Shown here one piece after another: positions 6,395 through 12,536 of a DNA stretch of 12,536 nucleotides. The notes under the pieces were generated by a model. The model was given only the letters and a program-made list of their open reading frames with translations, did no database searches and was not told the DNA's origin. Both the position numbers and the translations under genes were made by a program. This stretch comes from JAQTTT01 sp964565435. GTDB taxonomy: Archaea; Nanobdellota; Nanobdellia; Tiddalikarchaeales; Tiddalikarchaeaceae. Location of the stretch: assembly GCA_964565435.1 (NCBI GenBank), contig CAZMEY010000022.1, positions 1 to 12,536 of the forward strand, written 5' to 3'. Numbering within the stretch: position 1 is the first letter of the stretch; each line of letters starts with the position of its first letter.

Positions 6395-8114
6395 TGTTTT
6401 TTATCTCGCCTAAAACTCTGGAAATGAACTCTTTCGGCTTTTCCAATGCAACTTTTCCAGTTGATTTGCTTCTGACCGAAATCATGCCTTCTTTTTCTTC
6501 CTTATCACCCAATACTAATATGTATGGTATTTTCATTAGCTCTGCATTCCTGATTTTGCCGTTTATTGTCCCATTATCCAAATCAATATCAGCCCTTATG
6601 TCATTCAATTTAAGCTCTTTTAGCAATTTTTCTGCGCTTTTTGTGTTTCCTTCATTGAAAGGTATCACCCTTGCTTGTATTGGGCTAAGCCAAGTTGGTA
6701 AGTTGCCATTAGTATGTTCCAGCAATACTCCTAAAAATCTTTCAACACTTCCATAAATAACATTATGAAGCATTATTGGGGTGTGCGGCTTATTGTCTTC
6801 GCCAATGTATTCAAGCTCAAATCTTTTAGGAAGATTAAAATCAACCTGTAAAGTCGAGCACTGCCATTCCCTGCCTTGCGAATCCTTAATCATAACATCA
6901 AGGGATGGGCCGTAAAACTTTGCCTCTCCTGGAGAATAATTAAATTTTAGTCCTAAAATTTTCATTGCATTAGCTAATGATTCAGTTGCCAATTTCCATG
7001 ATTCTTCAGTTCCTATATATTTGTCCTTTTTTTCTTCATTTCTGATGCTTAATGAAAATTTAAGCTCTGTGAAACCAAATCTTTTAAGAACATCATTAAA
7101 TAATTTTATGGTTTCTGTTATTTCTTTTTCAAGCTGATTTTCAGTGCAGAATATGTGTGCATCATCTTGCGTGAATTGTATTACCCTAAATAATCCTCCG
7201 AGAGTTCCTGACAATTCAACCCTATGAACCTTGCCAAGCTCTGAAGCCCTTAAAGGCAAATCTTTGTAAGATTTTGGCTTATTTTTATAAACTAGCATCC
7301 CTCCTGGGCAACTCATTGGTTTAATTAAAAAAGGAGTACCTTCATAAGAAGTAACAAAATTATTTTCTTTGTATAAATCCCAATGGCCTGAGATTTGCCA
7401 CAATATTTTATTCATTATTTGAGGTGTTGAAATTTCTTTATAGCCTGCTTTTGATCTTTCATGCCTCCAAAAATTAACAAGCTCATTAAATATTATTAAA
7501 CCGTTACTATGCCAAAATACCATTCCTGGAGCAACTTCATTGAAGCTGAATAAGTCTAATTTCTGCCCCAAAATCCTGTGGTCATTCTCTTTTAATTTTG
7601 AAGTGTCAAGCCTAATCTTTGTTATTTCATTCAATAACTTTTTAGGGTCATATTTTTCATCGCCTAGATTAATCACTTGCTGGTTCTGCTTTTTTTCGCT
7701 TACTGAAAACTCCCTTGACAATTCGCTTAATGGGTGGCCTTTGCAGCTTATTTCAAACTTTTTGTACCAGCCGAAAGGCGCGCGGATTACTTCAAAATCC
7801 TTGCCAAGGGCTTTTTCTGCATCTTTTAGCACTTCAACTGCAAAGTCCGGCTTTGACAGGTTGCTGGACAAGTGCGCGTATGGGTAAAGAACCACTTTAT
7901 TGGTTTTCACTTGGCTTGCGACTTTTTTTATCTCATCAACATATCTGTCCACAATGCCTTTTTGGTCTGCTTCATCATCTTTCTCAACAGCACTAAATAC
8001 AACTAAGCAATCTTTCATTGATTCTTTTTTTAGCTCAATGTCTTCAGCGCTTTTGATGGCTTTCTTAGTGGCCTCAAAGTCAATATGGTCTGAGTGGATG
8101 CATAATATTCTCAT
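6387..8114 (-). CDS. thrS: Threonyl-tRNA synthetase, archaeal type
   Basis: ThrRS charges tRNA-Thr. The 575 residues start with the archaeal editing domain (about 1-137), which is related to D-aminoacyl-tRNA deacylases and removes mischarged serine; YPYAHLSS (77-84) and APFGWYKKFEISCKGHPLSE (112-131) are its hallmarks. The class II core follows: motif 1 around 206-232, motif 2 with R310 in GLFRVIQF, and motif 3 with R459 in GSVERFLGVLLEH. The catalytic zinc ligands C269, H320 and H450 are all present. The anticodon-binding domain occupies about 478-575. The start is set by the archaeal N-terminus MRILCIHSD and by a ribosome site GGTGGAG about six bases upstream. A 15-codon leader ORF overlaps the start codon. 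It lies 228 bases downstream of leuS on the same strand. Confidence 0.97.
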   Translation of the reverse strand: MRILCIHSDHIDFEATKKAIKSAEDIELKKESMKDCLVVFSAVEKDDEADQKGIVDRYVDEIKKVASQVKTNKVVLYPYAHLSSNLSKPDFAVEVLKDAEKALGKDFEVIRAPFGWYKKFEISCKGHPLSELSREFSVSEKKQNQQVINLGDEKYDPKKLLNEITKIRLDTSKLKENDHRILGQKLDLFSFNEVAPGMVFWHSNGLIIFNELVNFWRHERSKAGYKEISTPQIMNKILWQISGHWDLYKENNFVTSYEGTPFLIKPMSCPGGMLVYKNKPKSYKDLPLRASELGKVHRVELSGTLGGLFRVIQFTQDDAHIFCTENQLEKEITETIKLFNDVLKRFGFTELKFSLSIRNEEKKDKYIGTEESWKLATESLANAMKILGLKFNYSPGEAKFYGPSLDVMIKDSQGREWQCSTLQVDFNLPKRFELEYIGEDNKPHTPIMLHNVIYGSVERFLGVLLEHTNGNLPTWLSPIQARVIPFNEGNTKSAEKLLKELKLNDIRADIDLDNGTINGKIRNAELMKIPYILVLGDKEEKEGMISVRSKSTGKVALEKPKEFISRVLGEIKNRD

Positions 8115-8158
8115 ATTGCTCCACCCTTATTTTTTTTCAACATTTTTTCATTATTCAT
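8111..8158 (-). CDS. Putative 15-codon leader ORF overlapping the thrS start
   Basis: A minus-strand ATG at 8158 opens a frame encoding MNNEKMLKKNKGGAI. Its TGA stop overlaps the thrS ATG in the ATGA form typical of translational coupling. A GGTG element (8172-8169) stands ten bases before its ATG. The thrS ribosome site GGTGGAG lies inside this frame. The peptide has no threonine, so a threonine-codon attenuation mechanism is not supported; coupling or a spurious frame in an A-rich leader are the options. Confidence 0.32.
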   Translation of the reverse strand: MNNEKMLKKNKGGAI

Positions 8159-8218
8159 TTTTTTTTAACACCTTTTTTTATTTTTTTTAGCAATATAATT
8201 AACAAAAAATCATTAATT

Positions 8219-8233
8219 GTTTATTTAAAAAAC
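8219..8233 (-). promoter_or_regulatory. Possible TATA-box promoter for thrS
   Basis: GTTTTTTAAATAAAC on the minus strand is the strongest TATA-like element before thrS. It would start a transcript near 8200 with an A-rich leader of about 85 nt containing the 15-codon frame. The same T-run could instead end a transcript coming from leuS or from the possible small RNA. Confidence 0.35.
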
Positions 8234-8305
8234 AGTCAGTTGCGTGTGAGCTGGGATGAGAAATACTTTTTAGACGAATGTGGGACACTCAACTCGCATC
8301 ATAAT
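8226..8305 (-). ncRNA. Possible small structured RNA or leuS trailer hairpin
   Basis: Between leuS and thrS on the minus strand, AGTTG-a-GTGT (8294-8285) can pair with ACAC-g-CAACT (8247-8238). This gives nine pairs with one internal mismatch, enclosing a 37-nt pyrimidine-rich loop. A run of six T's (8232-8227) follows. Upstream, TTTTTTAAAAA (8336-8326) could act as a TATA box placing a start near 8305. ATGATGC (8302-8296) and CTGA (8239-8236) resemble boxes C and D, but no convincing D'/C' pair with proper spacing is present. It could be an independent small RNA, a long-loop terminator of leuS, or chance. Confidence 0.28.
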
Positions 8306-8342
8306 AATAATAGTTAAATGCGGGTTTTTAAAAAACTTGGCA

Positions 8343-11192
8343 TTATTCTATCAATAATCCGGGCTTTCCTGGCAAAGCTGATTTGGCTTTGTCATCAGAG
8401 GATTTGTCAATTAATTCTATTTTGCATTTGAATTCAGTCTCAATTGCGCCCAAAGAGTCCTTAAGCGCGTTTATTTCATCAGCCCTTTCGCTGATTTTTT
8501 CAGGCCTTTTGGAGGGGTTTTTTTGCATTGATAATATTATCTTTGATGCCTGGTCTGCATGAGGTCTTATTTTTGGATTAGACAATAATGATTTAATATT
8601 CAGGTTTTTGCCTGATTTTATTATCTCCTTAAATAAATCATATTTCCATTCATCCGAGATGAATATCTTGATTTTTTTCGGGGCTTTTTTGATTATTCCA
8701 AGCAAGTCATGGATATCTTTTATTGTGCCCATGACTGTTTTTTGGGCGTTCTCAATTGATTTGTCAATGAGCTCTTCAATTATTTGCGGGAAGGGCTGCA
8801 ATGACACTAGTTCATTGCTTACTTTGCTGAAATATTCTTCGCAAATGTGCGGGATTATTGGCTCAAGGCTTATTAGCCAATCTTTTGCTATTATTTTCAT
8901 AGCTGAATTGAATGAGCTTTCATCAACCCTTGATTTGTAATAGCTGACTTCATTGATGAATTCAAAGAACATATTAAGTGAGTAATCCCTCATTTGCATA
9001 GTATTTCCTTGTGCGTAGGCGTCTTTTAATCTTGAATAAAACCTGCTTATAATCCATTTATCTATTCCTGAAAGTTTTTCTTTGGGCTTGGCTTTAAGCG
9101 CTGAATCAACTATTTTTTCAAAAGATTCAAGCTTTCCCCTGGTCCTCTCAACTTCTGAGTCTTTCCAGTCAGCTTGGCTGTCAATCTCTGTTGAGCTGAC
9201 AACGTAGAGCCTGTATAAATCAGCGGAGTATTTTCTTGATATGTCAATTAGGGGTATTACATTGCCTTTGCTTTTGGACATTTTAACTCCCTCCCTTCCT
9301 GTCAAGAATTCGTTGAAAGTCATTGCTTTGGGCCAGTATTTTTTTGGGAAAATCTTTATGTGGTGCATTATGAAAAATATCAAATGATTGCTTATGTGCC
9401 CGGGGGCTGTGTGCCTCTGGTCCAAAGGGTACCAGTATTCAAAGCTTTCTTTCAATTCATTGATTGCCTTAATTTGTATTCCTGTTTTTTTGGCAATTTC
9501 ATTCTCTTTACCTTTATCCAATAATACATAATCAAATAATTCCTTGCTTAATTGCTCCGGCTTTATTTTGTATTTGTTAAATATATTCTTAAGCAGATAA
9601 AATGCCATGTATATTGTTGAATCGCTTAGGCTTTCAATAACCCAATTAGTGTCATATGGCAGCTTTGTTCCTAAGCCCCTTTTTCTTGCGCAAGGCCTCA
9701 TTTCAAGCCAGTCAATCACGTCAAAGAACATCTTCCTGTATTTTTCCGGGTAAATCTTCATTGATGAGATTAATTCCCTTGCATCGTTTTTCCATTCTTC
9801 GCTTCTGTAATCAAGGAACCATTGGTCTTTAAGCACTGCAACTATTATCTTTCCATTGCATCTGCATTCGGCTTTCCTGGTTGTTTCATAGAATTTGAAA
9901 GCCATCTTTTTGCTTTCCAGATATTTGTAAACAGAATCCTTTATTTCATTGATTTTTTTGCCTGAAAATTCGCCGCATTTGTCATTTAGGATGCCGCTGT
10001 AAAACTCGTCTTTGTAGACTATTTTTGTGGCTTCCTCTATCAAATCCTTTTGGTTTATGGATTTGACATTGAGCTTTTTTAGGGCTTCCATTGCAGGCTC
10101 ATTTGAGTAGCCTTTTATGTCGATTATTTTTATGGTTTTTATTTTTTTGATTTCCGAAATGTCAAGATTGAATTCTTTCATTTTTTTTTCGTCTGATTGA
10201 AGAGCTGTTAATGCCATGTAATCAAATGGGGCGTGGGCTGGAACTGAATACACAACCCCTGTTGCTGTGTCTATATCAACAAAATCAGCTGGCAGGATTG
10301 GGACTTCTATGCCTATTGGTGTCTTGGCTTTTTTGCCAATAAGCAATTTTGGGCTGAACTCTTCAATTTTTTTGGCTCCGTCAAATTGGTGGCTAAATTT
10401 TTCAAAAGCTTCAATGCTCATAACATATTTTTCTTTGCCTGCCAACACTTTGCAATATTTTTCATTGGGATTAATCCATAGGTTGGTTATTCCAAAAATT
10501 GTTTCAGGCCTTAGCGTTGAGGCAATCAGGAAATAGTCATCAATTGCGTATTTTATCGCTGAAAACTCGTTGATTTTGACTTTGTCGGTGTCGCCGTCCT
10601 TGATATCATCTTCGCCAACTGCGTTATTACATTCTGTGCAAAAAACAACCGGGTGCTTGTCTTTAATAAGCGCTTTTTTTTCCATAAATTTTTCATACTG
10701 CCATTCAATGAATTTGTTGTATTCCTTGTCTCCTGTTGAGAATTGCCTTGTCCAGTCAATGCTTAATCCTATGCTGTCAAAATCCGAGCTTATGACACTT
10801 GCAAAATAATTAGCCACATTCTCGGGCTCCTTGAATGATTCAATTATTTCCTTTGCTTTTTTTGCGTCGCTTTCATAGATGCCTACATAGCTTTCAAACA
10901 ATTTAGTGTATTTGGCGTCGCCTTTTTTTATCCTGTCACTTATTGCGAGTATTGGGGTTCCTGAGATGTGGAAAGCCATTGGCCACAATACATTGAACCC
11001 TTGCTTTCTTTTGAATCTTGCAACAAAATCTGCGATGCAGTAAGTCCTTCCGTGCCCCACATGCAAAGGCCCTGAAGTGTATGGGAAAGGCACTGTGAAA
11101 AAGAATTTTTCCTTATGCTTGTCAATTCTTGGCTCAAAAGCTTTTCTTTCTTTCCAAATATTTTGCCATTTTTTTTCAATATCTGCATCCAT
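8343..11192 (-). CDS. leuS: Leucyl-tRNA synthetase, archaeal/eukaryotic type
   Basis: LeuRS charges tRNA-Leu. The 949 residues show the class I signatures: HVGH at 44-47 (HIGH) after PYTSGPLH, and KMSKS at 637-641. The CP1 editing domain, which clears mischarged isoleucine and valine analogues, spans about 200-480 with the threonine-rich motif STLRPETIFG (225-234) and SVPAHAPFDY (316-325), where D324 is the expected editing aspartate. CTEC (185-188) and a later ECRC are possible zinc ligands. The helical anticodon-binding domain follows KMSKS, and a long charged C-terminal domain completes the chain. Length and motif spelling fit the archaeal/cytosolic eukaryotic branch, not bacterial LeuRS. 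The ATG at 11192 gives the expected N-terminus leading to KKWQNIWKE. Only a weak ribosome site (GAG) is seen. Transcription probably starts from a TATA-like box at 11255-11270. Confidence 0.97.
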   Translation of the reverse strand: MDADIEKKWQNIWKERKAFEPRIDKHKEKFFFTVPFPYTSGPLHVGHGRTYCIADFVARFKRKQGFNVLWPMAFHISGTPILAISDRIKKGDAKYTKLFESYVGIYESDAKKAKEIIESFKEPENVANYFASVISSDFDSIGLSIDWTRQFSTGDKEYNKFIEWQYEKFMEKKALIKDKHPVVFCTECNNAVGEDDIKDGDTDKVKINEFSAIKYAIDDYFLIASTLRPETIFGITNLWINPNEKYCKVLAGKEKYVMSIEAFEKFSHQFDGAKKIEEFSPKLLIGKKAKTPIGIEVPILPADFVDIDTATGVVYSVPAHAPFDYMALTALQSDEKKMKEFNLDISEIKKIKTIKIIDIKGYSNEPAMEALKKLNVKSINQKDLIEEATKIVYKDEFYSGILNDKCGEFSGKKINEIKDSVYKYLESKKMAFKFYETTRKAECRCNGKIIVAVLKDQWFLDYRSEEWKNDARELISSMKIYPEKYRKMFFDVIDWLEMRPCARKRGLGTKLPYDTNWVIESLSDSTIYMAFYLLKNIFNKYKIKPEQLSKELFDYVLLDKGKENEIAKKTGIQIKAINELKESFEYWYPLDQRHTAPGHISNHLIFFIMHHIKIFPKKYWPKAMTFNEFLTGREGVKMSKSKGNVIPLIDISRKYSADLYRLYVVSSTEIDSQADWKDSEVERTRGKLESFEKIVDSALKAKPKEKLSGIDKWIISRFYSRLKDAYAQGNTMQMRDYSLNMFFEFINEVSYYKSRVDESSFNSAMKIIAKDWLISLEPIIPHICEEYFSKVSNELVSLQPFPQIIEELIDKSIENAQKTVMGTIKDIHDLLGIIKKAPKKIKIFISDEWKYDLFKEIIKSGKNLNIKSLLSNPKIRPHADQASKIILSMQKNPSKRPEKISERADEINALKDSLGAIETEFKCKIELIDKSSDDKAKSALPGKPGLLIE

Positions 11193-11254
11193 TATTATTC
11201 ATTCTCTTTAATTCATTTTTTATTAATGTTTTTATCGCTTCTTTTGCTAGTTCG

Positions 11255-11270
11255 GTTTTTTAAAAAAAAA
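11255..11270 (-). promoter_or_regulatory. TATA-like promoter of leuS
   Basis: On the minus strand a run of T's passes into AAAAAACC. This is centred about 70 bases before the leuS ATG and implies a leader of roughly 40 nt. The rest of the 198-base divergent gap (11193-11390) holds no gene I can support; only a weak AGCTA/TAGCT inverted repeat around 11317-11340 was noticed. Confidence 0.38.
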
Positions 11271-11348
11271 ATTGCAGGGCTAACAAAGAAGTGCTTCAAA
11301 CTATCGTAAGAGCAAGCTAGTCCTCATGGATTAATAGCTAAAACCCCT

Positions 11349-11371
11349 ATTTTAAAAACTTTTTTAAAAAG
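11349..11371 (+). promoter_or_regulatory. TATA-like promoter of the nucleotidyltransferase gene
   Basis: Two overlapping A/T elements, TATTTTAAAAAC and CTTTTTTAAAAAG, lie 20-42 bases before the ATG at 11391. The second is centred about 26 bases upstream, the distance for a leaderless transcript. No Shine-Dalgarno sequence precedes the ATG. Confidence 0.42.
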
Positions 11372-11390
11372 AAATGACGCTAAAAGAATA

Positions 11391-12329
11391 ATGGTTTTTG
11401 AAAAATTGCTAATTATGGAATGCAATAGGTCTGCCAAGAAAATGGAGCAATTGGGATTAATGGAGCAATTGGCTAAATATGCTTTTGAAAATCAAAAAGA
11501 GCTGAAAGATAAGGGGATTTATTCCTTTTTGACTGGAGGCTTATCTGTTGGATTGCATTCTAATTATGCACGATTTTCCGATGATTATGATTTGGTTGTC
11601 CCAAAAAAGGGCATTGATTATTTGCTTGAAAAAGGCAATGGATACAACTTGTCGGTTTTTGAAAATGAGTGCAGTGTTCTTGCTAAAGAGCTGCCGATAA
11701 ATTTTTCCGGCAAGCCGCTTCATGCATACATTATAGGCTCAAGCGAAGATTTTATGGATTTCATTAAAACGGATAGGATTTGCGGAATGGAGGTTTTGTC
11801 AATTGAAAATATTTGCGCTGCAAAAACCAGGGAACTTGTGAGAAAAACAAGGGGCAGGGAGATTGCCAAAGACGCTTTTGATTTGACTATGCTTGGAAGC
11901 TATAACCCTAAATTTGTCAATGAGTTTTTTGGCAGAATGAGCTGCATAAAAGAGCTTGATTATGTTCCGGGAGTATTATCCCTTATTGGCCAAGCCTACC
12001 CTCATATAAAAAGGATTCTCAATGGAGGGGTTTTTAATGATTTCCCTACTGAGCAGCAATGGAAGAGCAATGCAGAATCATTGAAGAATTCATATAATCT
12101 TTCAGGCAATGAATCATTGGATTATAACTTGAGATTCATATTGTCCCTTGCGACAAACAGCACCAGAAAGGCTTTGCAGAAAGCGACAAAAATTGAGGAA
12201 TTCAATATTGTCAAATTGCTTGATAATTATTTGCCAAAAATAAGCGAGCATAAAAAATCCGAGATTGCTGAAGCGTTTTTTCATGATTCAGATTTTGGCG
12301 AAATCAATAAGCTGATTTTAAAGCAATAA
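11391..12329 (+). CDS. AbiEii-type nucleotidyltransferase-fold protein
   Basis: The 312-residue protein has the polymerase-beta nucleotidyltransferase signature: GG at 49-50, then R61-x-S63-x-D65-Y-D67 with the paired aspartates that bind metal. A second block, MEVLSIENICAAK (133-145) followed by R154-R156 and KDAFDL (160-165), matches the pattern of PF08843 (AbiEii/AbiGii toxin family), where K, R and KD complete the active site. The remainder, about 170-312, is helical. AbiEii toxins transfer nucleotides and pair with an AbiEi antitoxin; no antitoxin gene lies beside it here. It could be an orphan toxin, or a housekeeping or defence nucleotidyltransferase. It stands alone between the leuS promoter region and tRNA-Trp, transcribed toward the tRNA. 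Base composition is similar to its neighbours, so no sign of recent transfer was seen. Confidence 0.72.
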   Translation: MVFEKLLIMECNRSAKKMEQLGLMEQLAKYAFENQKELKDKGIYSFLTGGLSVGLHSNYARFSDDYDLVVPKKGIDYLLEKGNGYNLSVFENECSVLAKELPINFSGKPLHAYIIGSSEDFMDFIKTDRICGMEVLSIENICAAKTRELVRKTRGREIAKDAFDLTMLGSYNPKFVNEFFGRMSCIKELDYVPGVLSLIGQAYPHIKRILNGGVFNDFPTEQQWKSNAESLKNSYNLSGNESLDYNLRFILSLATNSTRKALQKATKIEEFNIVKLLDNYLPKISEHKKSEIAEAFFHDSDFGEINKLILKQ

Positions 12330-12331
12330 AT

Positions 12332-12345
12332 CTTTTTAAATTAAA
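12332..12345 (+). promoter_or_regulatory. TATA-box promoter of tRNA-Trp
   Basis: CTTTTTAAATTAAAC begins just after the stop of the nucleotidyltransferase gene, with its centre about 33 bases before the tRNA. It predicts a transcript start near 12362 and a short 5' leader for RNase P to remove. The T-run inside it could also end the upstream transcript. Confidence 0.45.
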
Positions 12346-12368
12346 CAATTACTATAAAATAATATCAC

Positions 12369-12518
12369 GGGGCTGTAGTTTAACTTGGCAGAGCAGCTGG
12401 CTCCAGAATAGCATCGCTTTTTTTTGGAGCGCTGACCCCTTTAGCTAATAAAATATATATTATTGGCAGAGGAGTATGAAGAAACCAGCAAATCGGGGTT
12501 CAAATCCCTGCAGCCCCA
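12369..12518 (+). tRNA. tRNA-Trp (anticodon CCA) with a 77-nt intron
   Basis: The acceptor stem GGGGCTG (12369-12375) pairs perfectly with CAGCCCC (12511-12517), with discriminator A at 12518 and no encoded CCA end. The D-arm is 12378-12394, the anticodon stem is GCTGG (12396-12400) with CCAGC (12485-12489), the anticodon CCA is at 12403-12405, and the T-arm is 12494-12510 with loop TTCAAAT. Exons are 12369-12406 and 12484-12518, joining into a 73-nt tRNA split at the usual 37/38 site. CTCC (12401-12404) can face GAAG (12478-12481) with 3-nt bulges AGa and aaA, followed by ATA/TAT pairing. This is a bulge-helix-bulge that EndA could cut, with one C-A mismatch. A TATA box lies upstream and a T-rich end downstream. 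Confidence 0.93.
12407..12483 (+). ncRNA. tRNA-Trp intron with box C/D-like methylation guide for C34
   Basis: The intron holds CTGA (12432-12435) preceded by a segment antisense to the anticodon region of the same tRNA. Bases 12422-12430 pair with 12408-12400 over nine positions, one of them a G-U. The fifth base before the D box (G12427) pairs with C34 (12403), as the D+5 rule for 2'-O-methylation requires. ATGAAGA (12476-12482) matches box C at six of seven positions but lies downstream of the D box. CCTTT/AGAGG and TAATA/TATTA pairings between them could bring the two boxes together as a D'/C' kink-turn, or they would be in C-to-D order in a circularised intron. Introns guiding Cm34 in tRNA-Trp are known from Haloferax and Pyrococcus. 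Confidence 0.72.
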
Positions 12519-12533
12519 AATTTATCTTTTTTT
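12519..12533 (+). terminator. T-rich terminator after tRNA-Trp
   Basis: Directly after the discriminator base the sequence becomes AATTTATC followed by eight T's. That is the kind of U-tract at which archaeal RNA polymerase stops. No hairpin is needed or seen. Confidence 0.5.
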
Positions 12534-12536
12534 GAT

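Noticed and set aside
8236..8302. Standard two-guide C/D sRNA in the leuS-thrS gap
   Set aside because: ATGATGC and CTGA are present at the ends, but no D' lies about 12 nt after C and no C' about 12 nt before D. It is listed only as an unclassified RNA candidate.
10940..11188. Second minus-strand frame over the leuS 5' end
   Set aside because: It is a frame-shifted shadow of the HVGH-containing leuS N-terminus with no independent signal.
11271..11350. Possible RNA gene in the leuS/nucleotidyltransferase gap (TTCAAAC resembling a T-loop; ATGAGGA resembling box C on the minus strand)
   Set aside because: No flanking stems for a tRNA and no CTGA at a suitable distance. Only a 5-bp inverted repeat with a long loop is present.
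11374..11391. Five-codon frame (MTLKE) whose stop overlaps the nucleotidyltransferase ATG
   Set aside because: The best TATA-like boxes put the transcript start at about 11380-11391, so most or all of this frame would not be transcribed.
12465..12470. CAGA as a second D box guiding methylation at position 39
   Set aside because: It mismatches CUGA, and the preceding bases would not pair with the tRNA around position 39 beyond three or four bases.
1..12536. CRISPR arrays, insertion sequences and attachment sites
   Set aside because: No regularly spaced direct repeats, transposase-like frames or duplicated tRNA-end sequences were seen in the window.

Overview
This window looks like a chromosomal segment of an AT-rich archaeon, most likely a small-genome DPANN lineage such as Woesearchaeota or Pacearchaeota (the lineage is inference). 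The archaeal assignment rests on a threonyl-tRNA synthetase with the archaeal N-terminal editing domain, an archaeal/eukaryotic-type leucyl-tRNA synthetase, a one-subunit EndA tRNA-splicing endonuclease, an intron-bearing tRNA-Trp and TATA-box-like promoters close to start codons. No mobile element, CRISPR array or rRNA was seen.

Layout. At the left edge the minus strand carries what looks like the first half of a box C/D sRNA (1-34), divergent from a plus-strand pair: a metallo-beta-lactamase-fold nuclease (68-985) and a TIM-barrel protein of the AP-endonuclease/xylose-isomerase superfamily (1011-1757). Convergent with these is a minus-strand operon reading from 6024 to 1761: two secreted, membrane-anchored Ig-like surface proteins coupled by an ATGA overlap, then endA. 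A 65-residue orphan (6122-6319), thrS (6387-8114) and leuS (8343-11192) follow upstream, also on the minus strand. thrS ends in a hairpin plus U-tract terminator and is preceded by a 15-codon leader ORF whose stop overlaps the thrS start. The 228-base leuS-thrS gap contains a possible small structured RNA. On the plus strand at the right end lie an AbiEii-like nucleotidyltransferase (11391-12329) and a tRNA-Trp gene (12369-12518) with a 77-nt intron.

How the parts fit. The theme is tRNA charging and maturation: two synthetases, the splicing endonuclease and a tRNA it should process. The tRNA-Trp intron contains an antisense element plus a D box that places anticodon base C34 exactly at the D+5 methylation position. 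It therefore appears to be a guide RNA as well as a splicing substrate. The surface-protein pair and the nuclease/TIM-barrel pair have no obvious link to this theme. There is no gene-free stretch longer than 300 bases; the longest gaps are 8115-8342 and 11193-11390.
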